Positions 26,905 through 36,252 of a stretch of DNA of 64,000 nucleotides are shown piece by piece. A program made the translations under genes and the position numbers. Positions within the stretch are counted from its first letter, which is position 1. Each line of letters starts with the position of its first letter. The notes under the pieces were generated by a model, which saw only the letters and a program-made list of their open reading frames with translations, had not been told where the DNA came from and did no database searches. The stretch comes from Achromobacter animicus. Lineage in GTDB: Bacteria; Pseudomonadota; Gammaproteobacteria; Burkholderiales; Burkholderiaceae_B. Location of the stretch: positions 186,001 to 250,000 of the forward strand of contig NZ_CADIJM010000006.1 of NCBI RefSeq assembly GCF_902859585.1, written 5' to 3'.

Positions 26905-27945
26905 TTACACCGTGGCGATAGGCGTCACAGGCGAGCCGACCGCGCCGGGCATGCGCAGGGGCGGCGCGGTCAACAGGAACCGGCTGCGGCCGTTTGCATG
27001 GAGCCAGTCGGCCAGGTCCTTCAGGTACCACAGCTCGGCCAGCGGTACGCCCAGCTTGAAGAGGCAATGGTGGTGCAGCGGCAGGATGGAATGGCCGGGG
27101 CCGGATGTGCGCGCCGGATACGATTCGACGGCGTAGTTGTCGGCGCAGATGGCGGCGATGCCGGAATGCGTGATCCAATCCAGCAGCGCGGGGTCGGCGC
27201 CGTCCAACACCGCGCCCGTCTGCTCCAGTTTGTGCGGATCGGGGTGGCCGTTCATGGCCACGACGGCTTCCGCGAAACCGGTGCGCAGCACCAGCATGTC
27301 GCCGGGCTCGGGCTGGGCGTCCTGCTCGCGCATGGCGGCTTGAAGCTGCGCATGGCCGACGATCGTGCGGCCCGGGCCAAAGGCACGCGCCAAGTCCACC
27401 AGCACGCCGCGGCCCTGCATGCCTTTTTCGGCATAGCGGCTGACGCTGAGCTTGCGCGCATACGAGCCGCCCGGCGGGCAGCAAGCGGCTTCCGAGTTGT
27501 CGGGATCGGCGCCGCCAAACACGTCCACGCCGGCGGCGTAACCGTTGTAATAGACGCGGCGCGCCTGGCCGTCGCCCTGGATGTCGAACATGGCGCCCAC
27601 GTGGCACAGGCCGTCCCATTGCGTCGAATACTGCATTGACAGCGTGACCTGATCGTCCGACAGCACGTCGATGGCTTCGGGCTGTACCTGCGACATCGCA
27701 AAGTTCAGATAGGGTGTGCCTTCGCGGAAGGTGGGCTTTAGCGTGGGCGCGTGGCGGCGCGGATTGAGCACGTTGCCGCCGGGCAGATCCAGCGGCAGCG
27801 ACAGGCAGAAGACCTTGCCGGCACGGACTTCGCGCACCGCCTGCAGCACCTTTTCTTCGGTCAGCAGGTTCAGGCGGCCCAGTTCGTCATCCGGGCCGAA
27901 GTCGCCCCAGGTGGAACCTTCGGGGCGTTGCGTCCAGCGTTTCAT
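26905..27945 (-). CDS. Cyclase-family (kynurenine formamidase-like) hydrolase
   Basis: A 346-residue protein of the cyclase/kynurenine formamidase-like family (PF04199). These metal-dependent enzymes hydrolyse amides, esters or lactones. Family features visible are the N-terminal WGDFGPDDELGRLNLL, the QWDGLCHVGAMF metal-site region and AICADNYAVESYP near the C-terminal half. It is the first gene of a minus-strand operon with the CoA ligase, so it may open a ring or release an acid for the ligase. The ATG lies next to the 18-bp palindrome promoter. The true reaction is unknown. Confidence 0.88.
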   Translation of the reverse strand: MKRWTQRPEGSTWGDFGPDDELGRLNLLTEEKVLQAVREVRAGKVFCLSLPLDLPGGNVLNPRRHAPTLKPTFREGTPYLNFAMSQVQPEAIDVLSDDQVTLSMQYSTQWDGLCHVGAMFDIQGDGQARRVYYNGYAAGVDVFGGADPDNSEAACCPPGGSYARKLSVSRYAEKGMQGRGVLVDLARAFGPGRTIVGHAQLQAAMREQDAQPEPGDMLVLRTGFAEAVVAMNGHPDPHKLEQTGAVLDGADPALLDWITHSGIAAICADNYAVESYPARTSGPGHSILPLHHHCLFKLGVPLAELWYLKDLADWLHANGRSRFLLTAPPLRMPGAVGSPVTPIATV

Positions 27946-27985
27946 CTGCTTGTCTCCTGTCGGTTTTTCATGTTCTTATGAATAT

Positions 27986-28003
27986 AGTACGTATTTACGT
28001 ACT
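27986..28003. promoter_or_regulatory. Perfect 18-bp palindromic operator, cyclase / tctC promoter
   Basis: AGTACGTATTTACGTACT has perfect 8-bp arms (AGTACGTA, TACGTACT) around TT. It is the only AT-rich block in the 103-base gap between the divergent cyclase operon and the TctC-SDR operon. Its symmetry is that of a GntR-type operator and the cluster encodes one such regulator, which could repress both operons from one site. Confidence 0.75.
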
Positions 28004-28048
28004 TTAAAAAGAAATCCGCAATCAGCGGGTTCGTTAGGAGACGAGACC

Positions 28049-29041
28049 ATGACGCAATTGCAGCATCCGCGCGCCGGATGGCGCATCGCCCTTGCCGCGC
28101 TGGCCGTTCTGGCGCTGCCTGCGGTCCACGCCGCGGGCTATCCTGAGCACCCTGTGACCGTCGTCGTACCGTATCCGCCGGGCGGCGGCGCGGACCTCTT
28201 TGGCCGCGCCATCGCCAACGCATTGCAGCCGGGCCTGAAGCAGACGGTGCTGGTCGAGAACAAGCCGGGCGCGGGCGGCAATATCGGTATGGCTTACGTC
28301 GCCCGGGCGAAGGCGGACGGCTACACGCTGGGGCTGGGCACGATCGGCACGCAGACGATCAACCAGTTTCTCTACAGCAACATGCCGTTCGATCCCGAGC
28401 GCGACCTGGTGCCGATCGCGCTGGTGTCCACGACGCCCAACGTGATCGCGGTCAGCGCGAAGTCGCCGTACAAGACGGTGGCGGACGTGATCAAGGCGGC
28501 CAAGCAGTCGACGGACAAGAAGCTGACCTATGCGTCACCGGGCATCGGTTCGTCGGTGCACCTGACGGGGGCGTACTTCGAGGCCATGGCCGGGGTGACG
28601 ATGCTGCACGTGCCGTTCAAGGGCACGTCAGCGTCGCTGCCGGCGGTGGCGGGCGGGCAGGTGGACCTTCTGTTCGACAATCTGCCGGGCGCGCTGGCGC
28701 AGATCAAGGACGGGAATCTGGTGCGCGGGGTTGCGGTGACTTCTGCGGCGCGTGATCCGTCGGTGCCAGACTTGCCGACGGTTGCCGAGTCCGGATTGCC
28801 TGGGTTTGACGTGACGGCGTGGTTTGCGTTGTATGCGCCGCGCAATACCCCCGCGCCGGTAGTTGAACAACTGATTGCCGCCGCCCGCAGCGGCTTGGCG
28901 ACGCCGGCCATCGCCGCCAACTTCGCCACGATGGGCGCGAAGCCGGGCACGCTGTTCGGCAAGGATCTGGCCGCGTTCGAATCCGCCGAACGCAAGAAGT
29001 GGGGCGGACTCATCAAGGATCAGGGAATCAAGGCGCAATGA
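28049..29041 (+). CDS. TctC/Bug-family periplasmic solute-binding protein
   Basis: A 330-residue Bug-type receptor. The signal peptide ends near AVHAAGYP. Family signatures VTVVVPYPPGGGADLFGRAI, VLVENKPGAGGNIGMAYVA and GYTLGLGTIG are present. The ATG follows TAGGAGA. Its stop overlaps the next ATG (ATGA, 4 bases), so it is coupled to the SDR gene. It probably binds a carboxylate that is the entry substrate of the cyclase-ligase-SDR cluster; no membrane subunits are nearby. Confidence 0.93.
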   Translation: MTQLQHPRAGWRIALAALAVLALPAVHAAGYPEHPVTVVVPYPPGGGADLFGRAIANALQPGLKQTVLVENKPGAGGNIGMAYVARAKADGYTLGLGTIGTQTINQFLYSNMPFDPERDLVPIALVSTTPNVIAVSAKSPYKTVADVIKAAKQSTDKKLTYASPGIGSSVHLTGAYFEAMAGVTMLHVPFKGTSASLPAVAGGQVDLLFDNLPGALAQIKDGNLVRGVAVTSAARDPSVPDLPTVAESGLPGFDVTAWFALYAPRNTPAPVVEQLIAAARSGLATPAIAANFATMGAKPGTLFGKDLAAFESAERKKWGGLIKDQGIKAQ

Positions 29042-29757
29042 ATTCACCCATCGCTCTCGTGACCGGCGCAAGCCGGGGAATCGGCCGCGCCATCGTGGCG
29101 CGGCTGATTGAAGACGGCTTTCAGGTCGTCAATTTCAGCCGTACGTCGCCCGAGACACTGTTGCCGGGCGAGACCTTCCGCTCGGTAGACCTGTGCGACG
29201 CGGCGGCGACTATTGCTGCGGGTCGTGAGTTGGCGGCGCAGGAACCGGTGCTGCATCTGGTCAACAACGCGGGGATGATCCAGGTTGCGAACATCGAGGA
29301 CATTACGCAGGAGGAACTGGCGCGGACGATGGCGTTGAATCTGACTGCGCCGATTCTGCTGATGCAGGCGCTATTGCCGGGGATGCGGCAGGCGAAGTAT
29401 GGGCGTGTCGTGAATATCGGCAGCCGGGCGGCGCTGGGCAAGGGCGGGCGGTCGGTGTATGGGGCGTCCAAGGCGGGGCTGGCGGGGATGACGCGGACCT
29501 GGGCTTTGGAGCTGGCGGGCGATGGCATTACGGTGAACACCGTGGCGCCTGGGCCGGTTGCTACCGAGCTGTTCAATCAGTCCAATCCGCCAGGGGCACC
29601 TAAGACGCTGGCGCTGGAGGCGGCGATTCCCGTGGGGCGGGTTGGGCGGCCGGATGAGGTGGCGCATACCGTGGCTATGTTTCTGGACCCGCGGGCGGGG
29701 TTTGTGACTGGGCAGGTGCTTTATGTTTGCGGGGGGATGTCTGTGGGGTTAGCTTGA
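29038..29757 (+). CDS. SDR-family NAD(P)-dependent oxidoreductase
   Basis: A 239-residue classical SDR. TGASRGIG lies at about residues 9-16, NNAG at about 76-79, NIGSRAALG carries the catalytic Ser region, and YGASK holds the YxxxK pair. PGPVATELF follows. Start codon overlaps the end of the TctC gene. It is followed by a large non-coding region; the strong hairpin at 29839-29860 may end its transcript. It most likely performs a dehydrogenation in the cluster's catabolic route, but its substrate cannot be inferred. Confidence 0.9.
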   Translation: MNSPIALVTGASRGIGRAIVARLIEDGFQVVNFSRTSPETLLPGETFRSVDLCDAAATIAAGRELAAQEPVLHLVNNAGMIQVANIEDITQEELARTMALNLTAPILLMQALLPGMRQAKYGRVVNIGSRAALGKGGRSVYGASKAGLAGMTRTWALELAGDGITVNTVAPGPVATELFNQSNPPGAPKTLALEAAIPVGRVGRPDEVAHTVAMFLDPRAGFVTGQVLYVCGGMSVGLA

Positions 29758-29792
29758 GTGCCGTTGCTGGCCATCGTCGGCGTTCTTGAGAC

Positions 29793-29968
29793 GCCCGGCG
29801 CGGCGTGAGCCTGGGGCGGGCGGGGCTCCGATTGCGGTCCGGAGCCTTCGCTCCGGACTGGCCTAGGCGGCCCCCCCCTTCGTCAACCTCGTACGCCTTC
29901 GGCTCCCTACGGTTTCCCTCGGGCGCATCTAAACGCCCCGCCCACCCCAGGCCCACGCCGCACCGGGC
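29793..29968. repeat. Palindromic element, copy 1 (34-bp terminal inverted repeats)
   Basis: 176 bases bounded by imperfect inverted repeats: 29793-29826 against 29935-29968, about 31 of 34 positions matching. The interior has a 9-bp hairpin (GTCCGGAGC cttc GCTCCGGAC). The interior 32 bases at 29829-29860 recur exactly, inverted, in copy 2 at 30435-30466. A further shared stretch is TCCCTCGGGCGCATC. No gene fits inside. It resembles a small non-autonomous (MITE-like) or REP-type element. Confidence 0.7.
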
Positions 29969-30342
29969 TCGAGTTGCTTGATCCTCGAGGGCGTTGGGGC
30001 GAGTTGGGTTCTTGAGGTTCTGGCACGCACTTGTGTGGAAGAGAAGCGTCTTGCGGTGCCCGCCCCCGGGCGGCCGCGCGGGCGGCCTTCGTGGGCTTAC
30101 GCGCTGTCTTGCGTCAAATCGATGACGCTTCGCGTGTGGCTGCTTCTGCGTCAGGGGAAGTGTCATAAATTTTGTGTTTGACGCCCTGATCCCCACCAGC
30201 GCGCAAGCGCACACCGCCACGACGTGCCACCGGCCCAATGCCGGGTTGCCGCCGTCCGGGCGGCAGCAACCCGGCGGCCCCGCAGATCTCCTGCCCTGAC
30301 CACGGGTCTTACAGCGCCTCAAACCAAAGACCCTCGCAGCAC

Positions 30343-30498
30343 GACGTCGTGGTCCCCGTCGGCACGAGCGCCGTCGATGCGCCCGAGGGAATCCGTAGGA
30401 GTCGCCGCAGGCGAGGACGAGGATGACAACGGGGCAGTCCGGAGCGAAGGCTCCGGACCGCAATCGTGGGCGCTCGTGCCGACGGGGACCGCGGCGTC
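30343..30498. repeat. Palindromic element, copy 2 (inverted relative to copy 1)
   Basis: 156 bases bounded by inverted repeats of about 28 bp (30343-30370 with 30471-30498; the inner 20 bp, GGTCCCCGTCGGCACGAGCG, are perfect). It contains, in opposite orientation, the same 32-base hairpin block as copy 1 and the same 15-base block. Its terminal repeats differ in sequence from those of copy 1, so only the core is conserved. No coding function is seen. Confidence 0.7.
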
Positions 30499-30518
30499 GG
30501 GCGACCTACGAAGCTCGG

Positions 30519-30596
30519 ACGCAGCCTTGCCGTTATCGCCGCGGACGCAGCCTCACGGCTATTGCCGCGGACGCAGCCTCACGGCTATTGCCGCGG
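30519..30596. repeat. 26-bp tandem repeat, three units
   Basis: Three contiguous 26-base units (30519-30544, 30545-30570, 30571-30596) begin ACGCAGCC and end GCCGCGG. Units 2 and 3 are identical; unit 1 differs at a few bases. The last unit runs into the 3' end of the AraC-type regulator gene and encodes its final residues and stop codon, so the array may have altered that C-terminus. Confidence 0.85.
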
Positions 30597-31550
30597 ACGC
30601 TTGTACACCGGACCTACGTGTTGCTCGACGGCCTTCCTCGTCATCTTCCCCGCGCCCTCCAAGGCACCGGCGCGCTCTTCGCGCAGACGCCGCAGCACTT
30701 CGGCCGGCGTGACGCCGAAGTGTGCTGCGAACTTGCGCTGGAAGGTGCGCCGCGACATGCCGCAGGCGTCGGCCATGTCGTCCACCGACCAGCGCGCCGA
30801 CAGGCGTGCTTCCATTTTTTCGACCAGTTCGCGGAATGGGGCGGCCACGCGGTCCTGCAGCCGCAGCGTCTGGCTGTACTGGCGTTGGTCGCCGTTGCGG
30901 CGCATGAAGACCACTAGCCGCCGCGCGACCTGCTGGGACAGCGCGGCGCCGAAGTCGCGTTCGATCAGCGCCAGCGCCAGGTCGATGCCGGCGGTGACGC
31001 CCGCGGAGGTCCAGTATTTGCCGCTTTCGATGAAGATGCGATCGTCATCGACGCGCAGGCCCGGGTAAAGCTTGCGCAGCCGGTCGGCGGAGCGCCAGTG
31101 CGTGGTGACGGCGCGGCCATCGAGCAGGCCGGCGGCGGCCAGGATGAATGCGCCCGTGCAGACGCTGCTGGTGCGGCGTGTGCCGGCGTCGCGGCGGCGT
31201 AGCCAGGCGCGCGTTTCGCCGTGCGCCGCGGCGCGATCCACGCCGGCGCCGCCGGGCACCAGCAGCATGTCGATGGGCGCGTCGTCGTCCGCTTCGAAGG
31301 TGCCGTCCACTTGCATGCGCAGCCCTTGTTCCCAGGTGGTTACCACCGGCGATGCCGCGATCGTGTTCAAGGCATATAACTGGCGGCCCGACTCTTCGTT
31401 GGCCGAGGTGAAGGCCTGCCACGGTCCGGCCAGGTCCAGCGGCTGGAAACCGTCGTACAGCACGAACAGCACGCGTTGTGGCGCGATTGGCGCGCTTTCT
31501 GGCGCACCGCGCGGCGCGCGTTCGCCTATGCTGGGTTCTGGCGTTTTCAT
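30585..31550 (-). CDS. GlxA-type AraC regulator (DJ-1/PfpI-like domain plus AraC HTH)
   Basis: A 321-residue regulator with an N-terminal DJ-1/PfpI-like domain (about residues 25-190). That domain has LFVLYDGFQPLDLAGPW and the SVCTGAFILAAAGLLDG elbow. The C-terminal part holds two AraC helix-turn-helix units (about 215-305, including MADACGMSRRTFQRKFAAHFG). The ATG at 31550 sits only 12 bases from the start of the divergent DJ-1 gene. It probably controls that gene. Its 3' end lies in the 26-bp tandem repeat. The DJ-1 domain's role is likely ligand sensing rather than catalysis. Confidence 0.88.
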   Translation of the reverse strand: MKTPEPSIGERAPRGAPESAPIAPQRVLFVLYDGFQPLDLAGPWQAFTSANEESGRQLYALNTIAASPVVTTWEQGLRMQVDGTFEADDDAPIDMLLVPGGAGVDRAAAHGETRAWLRRRDAGTRRTSSVCTGAFILAAAGLLDGRAVTTHWRSADRLRKLYPGLRVDDDRIFIESGKYWTSAGVTAGIDLALALIERDFGAALSQQVARRLVVFMRRNGDQRQYSQTLRLQDRVAAPFRELVEKMEARLSARWSVDDMADACGMSRRTFQRKFAAHFGVTPAEVLRRLREERAGALEGAGKMTRKAVEQHVGPVYKRPRQ

Positions 31551-31562
31551 GGGAGCAACGTC

Positions 31563-32237
31563 ATGAAGGTGAATATCGTCTTGTTCGAAGGGCTGACCCA
31601 GCTTGATATGACCGGGCCGTACGAAGTGCTGGCGAACGCGCCTGGATTTACCGTGGATTTTGTCGCAAAAACGATGGAGCCGGTGCGCTGCGACCGGGGG
31701 TTGCGCTTCGTACCTACGCAAACGATCGACTCGGCGCAGCCTTGCGACCTGCTGGTCGTGCCGGGCGGACCGGGCACGGACGACGCCATCGTCGACCCGG
31801 CGTGGGTGGATTTCACCCGCAGGCAGGGGCAGGGCGCCAAATACCTGTTCGGCATCTGCACGGGATCGCTGCTGCTGGGTGCGGCCGGGCTGCTGCGGGG
31901 TAAGCGGGCGTCGAGCCACTGGCGGGCGCGGGAACTGCTGGCGCGCTTTGGGGCCACGCCGAGCGACGAGCGCCTGTGTGTGGACGGCAATGTGTTCACG
32001 GCCGGCGGCGTGACGTCGGGGATCGACATGGGGCTGAAGGTGGTGGCGTCGCTGTGCGGCGAGGATGTGGCGAAGCTGATCCAGTTGCAGATCGAATACG
32101 ATCCGAAGCCGCCGTTTCCGGGCGGCACGCCCAAGACGTCCGAGCCGGCGATTGTGGAGCGCTATCTGGCGATGTCGCAGGCGCGATTCGAGCGACGCAG
32201 CGCGGCGGTGGATCGGGCGGCGGCGGCCATGCGGTGA
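31563..32237 (+). CDS. DJ-1/PfpI family protein (isonitrile hydratase-like)
   Basis: A 224-residue stand-alone DJ-1/PfpI domain protein. Visible are LFEGLTQLDMTGPYEVL near the N-terminus, LLVVPGGPG and the nucleophile elbow GICTGSLLLGAAGLL with the conserved Cys, then TAGGVTSGIDMGL. Size and motifs resemble isonitrile hydratase (InhA) of Pseudomonas, which hydrates isonitriles to N-substituted formamides. This is a family inference; substrate is not proven. GGGAG precedes the ATG. It is divergent from the GlxA-type regulator, whose N-terminal domain is its paralogue. Confidence 0.85.
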   Translation: MKVNIVLFEGLTQLDMTGPYEVLANAPGFTVDFVAKTMEPVRCDRGLRFVPTQTIDSAQPCDLLVVPGGPGTDDAIVDPAWVDFTRRQGQGAKYLFGICTGSLLLGAAGLLRGKRASSHWRARELLARFGATPSDERLCVDGNVFTAGGVTSGIDMGLKVVASLCGEDVAKLIQLQIEYDPKPPFPGGTPKTSEPAIVERYLAMSQARFERRSAAVDRAAAAMR

Positions 32238-32403
32238 GGCGGTGAACTTGGCATGAAGGGGGCGATTCGGCCGTATCGGCGGCGGCCATGCCGCGGGGGT
32301 GAGGTGGCGCGACGATAGCGATGCCGTGGCGGCGAAGTTCATGCCGTCACAGCGGTGCCCCTGTCTTTGAAGAGGGGTCGCATAGCCTTTATCGCTGCGC
32401 CGC

Positions 32404-32886
32404 TCACCGCCCCAGATGGTCCAGCGGCAGCGGGCTCTGCGGCTTGACCGTCTGGATCGCGAAGTTGCTGCGGATGTCCTTGACGCCGGGCAGTTTCAGC
32501 AGGGTATGCAGCAGGAACTGTTCGTATCCGCGCAGGTCGGGCACCACGACCTGCAACAGGAAGTCGGACTCGCCGGACACCAGATGCGCGGCGATCACTT
32601 CCGGCAGCGCGCTGACCTCGTTACGGAACATTTCGGCGTCGCGCTCATGGTGGCGCTCGACCTTCACGCCCACGAATACCGTCAATCCCAATCCGACCTC
32701 GTGCGGATCCAGCCGCGCTTCGTAGCCCTGGATGACGCCGGCTTCTTCCATCATCCGTACGCGCCGCAAGCAGGGCGAGGGCGACAGGCCGATCTGGTCC
32801 GCCAGCTCCACGTTAGTGAGCCGGCCGTTCTTCTGCAGCGCCTCCAGAATCCGGCGGTCGTAGGCGTCAAGTTGGCGTTTTGGCAT
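32404..32886 (-). CDS. Lrp/AsnC-family transcriptional regulator
   Basis: A 160-residue Lrp-type regulator. The N-terminal HTH covers about residues 5-65 (LDAYDRRILEALQKNGRLTN, LSPSPCLRRVRMMEEAGVI). The C-terminal RAM (ligand-binding) domain covers about 70-150 with VVVPDLRGYEQFLLHTLLKLPGV split over two strands. The start at 32886 gives the usual Lrp length; a longer frame runs through the LysE gene antisense. It is divergent from the LysE exporter and, as in other Lrp-LysE pairs, likely induces it when an amino acid accumulates. Confidence 0.92.
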   Translation of the reverse strand: MPKRQLDAYDRRILEALQKNGRLTNVELADQIGLSPSPCLRRVRMMEEAGVIQGYEARLDPHEVGLGLTVFVGVKVERHHERDAEMFRNEVSALPEVIAAHLVSGESDFLLQVVVPDLRGYEQFLLHTLLKLPGVKDIRSNFAIQTVKPQSPLPLDHLGR

Positions 32887-33018
32887 AGATGTGAGGCATT
32901 TAGGCTTGGGTTGGTGGGTTGTGCCAGGAATGGTATCCAAGTTGGCAAGAATGGCAAGCACATGCCAGCCCCTTTTTTCTAGAATCTCGCCATTGAAAAC
33001 TTGCGGTGGAGCGCGGTC

Positions 33019-33651
33019 ATGGCCGATATGGCGTTGTTTCTGGGAGCCTTGCTGATTGTGTACGTGGTGCCCGGGCCGGACATGATCCTGCTGCTGGAAA
33101 CCGGTCTGCTGCGCGGCCGCGGGCAGGCGCTGGCGGTGGCGGCGGGCTTGGCGATTGCACGTGCGGCGCATGTGACGCTGGCCGCGCTGGGTCTGGCGGC
33201 ATTGTTCAAGACGCACCCGTGGGCGTTCGACGCGGCGCGCACGGTGGGCGGCTGCTATTTGGTGTGGCTGGGGATCCGTCTCTTGCGCGCGCCGCTTGCC
33301 GTTCCGCCCTTGGACGGGGAGGGCGCACCGCGACATGCTGGCTGGGGACCCGCGCTGATGAGCGGCGTGCTCACCAATGTGCTCAACCCCAAGGCCTTGC
33401 TGTTCTGCTCGGTGCTCCTGCCGCAGTTCGTGTCGCCGGAGCGCGGCCCGATTGGCCAGCAGTTCGCCGTGCTGGGCGTCATCCTCGTCGGACTGGGCCT
33501 GACGTTCGACGTGCTGTGCGCGCTGGCGGGCGGCGCGGTAGGCCGCTGGATGTCCGCCAGCCCGCGCGCACAAAAGATCCAGAGCCTGGTCTTCGGCACC
33601 GCCCTGATCGGCTTCGGCCTGCGCCTGACCTTCGCCAATCGCCCGGCCTGA
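33019..33651 (+). CDS. LysE/RhtB-family amino acid exporter
   Basis: A 210-residue membrane protein of the LysE/RhtB exporter family, with about six hydrophobic segments. The N-terminal MADMALFLGALLIVYVVPGPD motif (PGPD) is the family signature; a second conserved feature is the GVLTNVLNPKALLF segment near residues 115-128. The ATG at 33019 follows GGTGGAG. The neighbour, an Lrp regulator on the other strand, suggests amino acid export. Substrate cannot be determined. It is followed by a 36-bp tandem repeat rather than by a terminator directly. Confidence 0.92.
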   Translation: MADMALFLGALLIVYVVPGPDMILLLETGLLRGRGQALAVAAGLAIARAAHVTLAALGLAALFKTHPWAFDAARTVGGCYLVWLGIRLLRAPLAVPPLDGEGAPRHAGWGPALMSGVLTNVLNPKALLFCSVLLPQFVSPERGPIGQQFAVLGVILVGLGLTFDVLCALAGGAVGRWMSASPRAQKIQSLVFGTALIGFGLRLTFANRPA

Positions 33652-33682
33652 GGTGCGCGGCACCTTGTCGGGAGTTGGACAA

Positions 33683-33829
33683 CCATGGTTTTCCAAGACC
33701 GAATGAGGTGTCAGACACCCGTGGTTTTTTAGGACCAAATGAAGTGTCTGATACCCGGGGTTTTGTAGGACCAAATGAGGTGTCAGACACCCGGGATTCT
33801 GTAGTACCAAATGAGGTGTCAGACACCGG
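33683..33829. repeat. 36-bp tandem repeat, four units, with internal palindrome
   Basis: Four units with exact 36-base period. Each contains GGTGTCAGACACC or a variant (33707-33719, 33743-33755 degenerate, 33779-33791, 33815-33827), followed by a T-rich stretch and CCAAATGA. The period is a multiple of three and both strands stay open in one frame, but no start site or family supports a gene. The same 13-base palindrome recurs at 57.7 kb. Units are contiguous with no unique spacers, so it is not a CRISPR array. Confidence 0.9.
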
Positions 33830-33859
33830 CCTTATGTGTCGAAATTCGCAACAAAATAA

Positions 33860-33885
33860 GGCCCGGTGCGCAATCGCACCGGGCC
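33860..33885. terminator. Rho-independent terminator, probably of the ABC exporter
   Basis: Perfect 11-bp stem GGCCCGGTGCG (33860-33870) and CGCACCGGGCC (33875-33885) with a 4-base loop. On the minus strand CTTATTTTGTT follows, so it ends the ABC exporter transcript whose stop lies 25 bases upstream. On the plus strand only ATATT follows. Confidence 0.8.
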
Positions 33886-33909
33886 ATATTGCTTAGCACC
33901 GCACCTGCT

Positions 33910-35802
<1,893 letters not shown>

Positions 35803-36252
35803 GGCCTGGCGGCAGTAAACACGCCAGGTTCCTTGTAAGGAAAGAGGAAAAACACGCCGTGCGCCGGAAGGGGCGCTGGCAACTGCGTTAAGGGTTCAAA
35901 TGGGCACGGCGGACCGGTCGCCAGGTAGTGAACTGGCGATGGTGCCGCGCGGGCGACGACTTAATGGCGTCGCGGGGACACGCGCGGGACGGCGTTCGGC
36001 ATGGGGTACATCATGCGGCCTCCCTGTCGGTGGGTGAGGGGAAAAAAGGAAATGGGCGCGAGGCCCGAATTGCCGATTCTATCCAAGTGATGTAGGCGAA
36101 TCAACGGGCCGTGCGTGGGGACGGAATGCGGTGTCGGTTTTTTTCAACGCGGCGGATGCGGCAAAGGTGCGCGAAGCTGGATGCGTCGCAAACGCTGCGA
36201 TCAAGACGGTCGCAGCGGATCAGCGGGCACAACGAGCGACGCGACCGCCGTG
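35803..36252. other. Intergenic region between the two ABC exporters
   Basis: 450 bases. The part nearest the 630-residue exporter (35803-35960) is its leader and carries no strong features; a possible short leader frame with strong ribosome site is at 35961-36014 (listed separately). The rest toward the larger exporter contains a purine-rich stretch (about 36035-36060) and nothing else I can support. Confidence 0.45.
35961..36014 (-). CDS. Putative 17-codon leader peptide upstream of the ABC exporter
   Basis: A short frame on the minus strand with AGGGAGG five bases before an ATG, encoding MMYPMPNAVPRVSPRRH and ending TAA. The ribosome site is one of the best in the window, and the frame sits 158 bases upstream of the exporter start on the same strand. 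Proline-rich leaders can stall ribosomes and regulate a downstream gene, or it may be an unrelated small protein. It is too short for family evidence; support is the ribosome site and position only. Confidence 0.35.
   Translation of the reverse strand: MMYPMPNAVPRVSPRRH

Larger units (their letters stand above)
29758..30584. other. Non-coding repeat-rich region
   Basis: Some 830 bases without a supported gene. It contains two related palindromic elements (listed separately), a further hairpin (30241-30274) with arms CCGGGTTG/CAACCCGG, and the start of a 26-bp tandem repeat. Open frames on both strands lack start sites and any family resemblance; the base composition is structured palindromes rather than codon-biased. 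The region could be a site of mobile-element debris or an RNA-level structured insulator between operons. Confidence 0.6.

Noticed and set aside
29675-30463. 262-codon minus-strand frame in the 30-kb gap
   Set aside because: It runs through the two palindromic elements and the SDR 3' end, has no plausible start, and its composition is that of structured repeats.
33683-33829. Possible CRISPR array at the 36-bp repeat
   Set aside because: The repeats are directly contiguous without unique spacers, one unit is degenerate, and no cas genes are in the window.
33006-33896. Repeat protein encoded by the 36-bp tandem array
   Set aside because: The open frame comes from another frame of the LysE gene and has no start or ribosome site before the repeats; the period of 36 keeps it open trivially.
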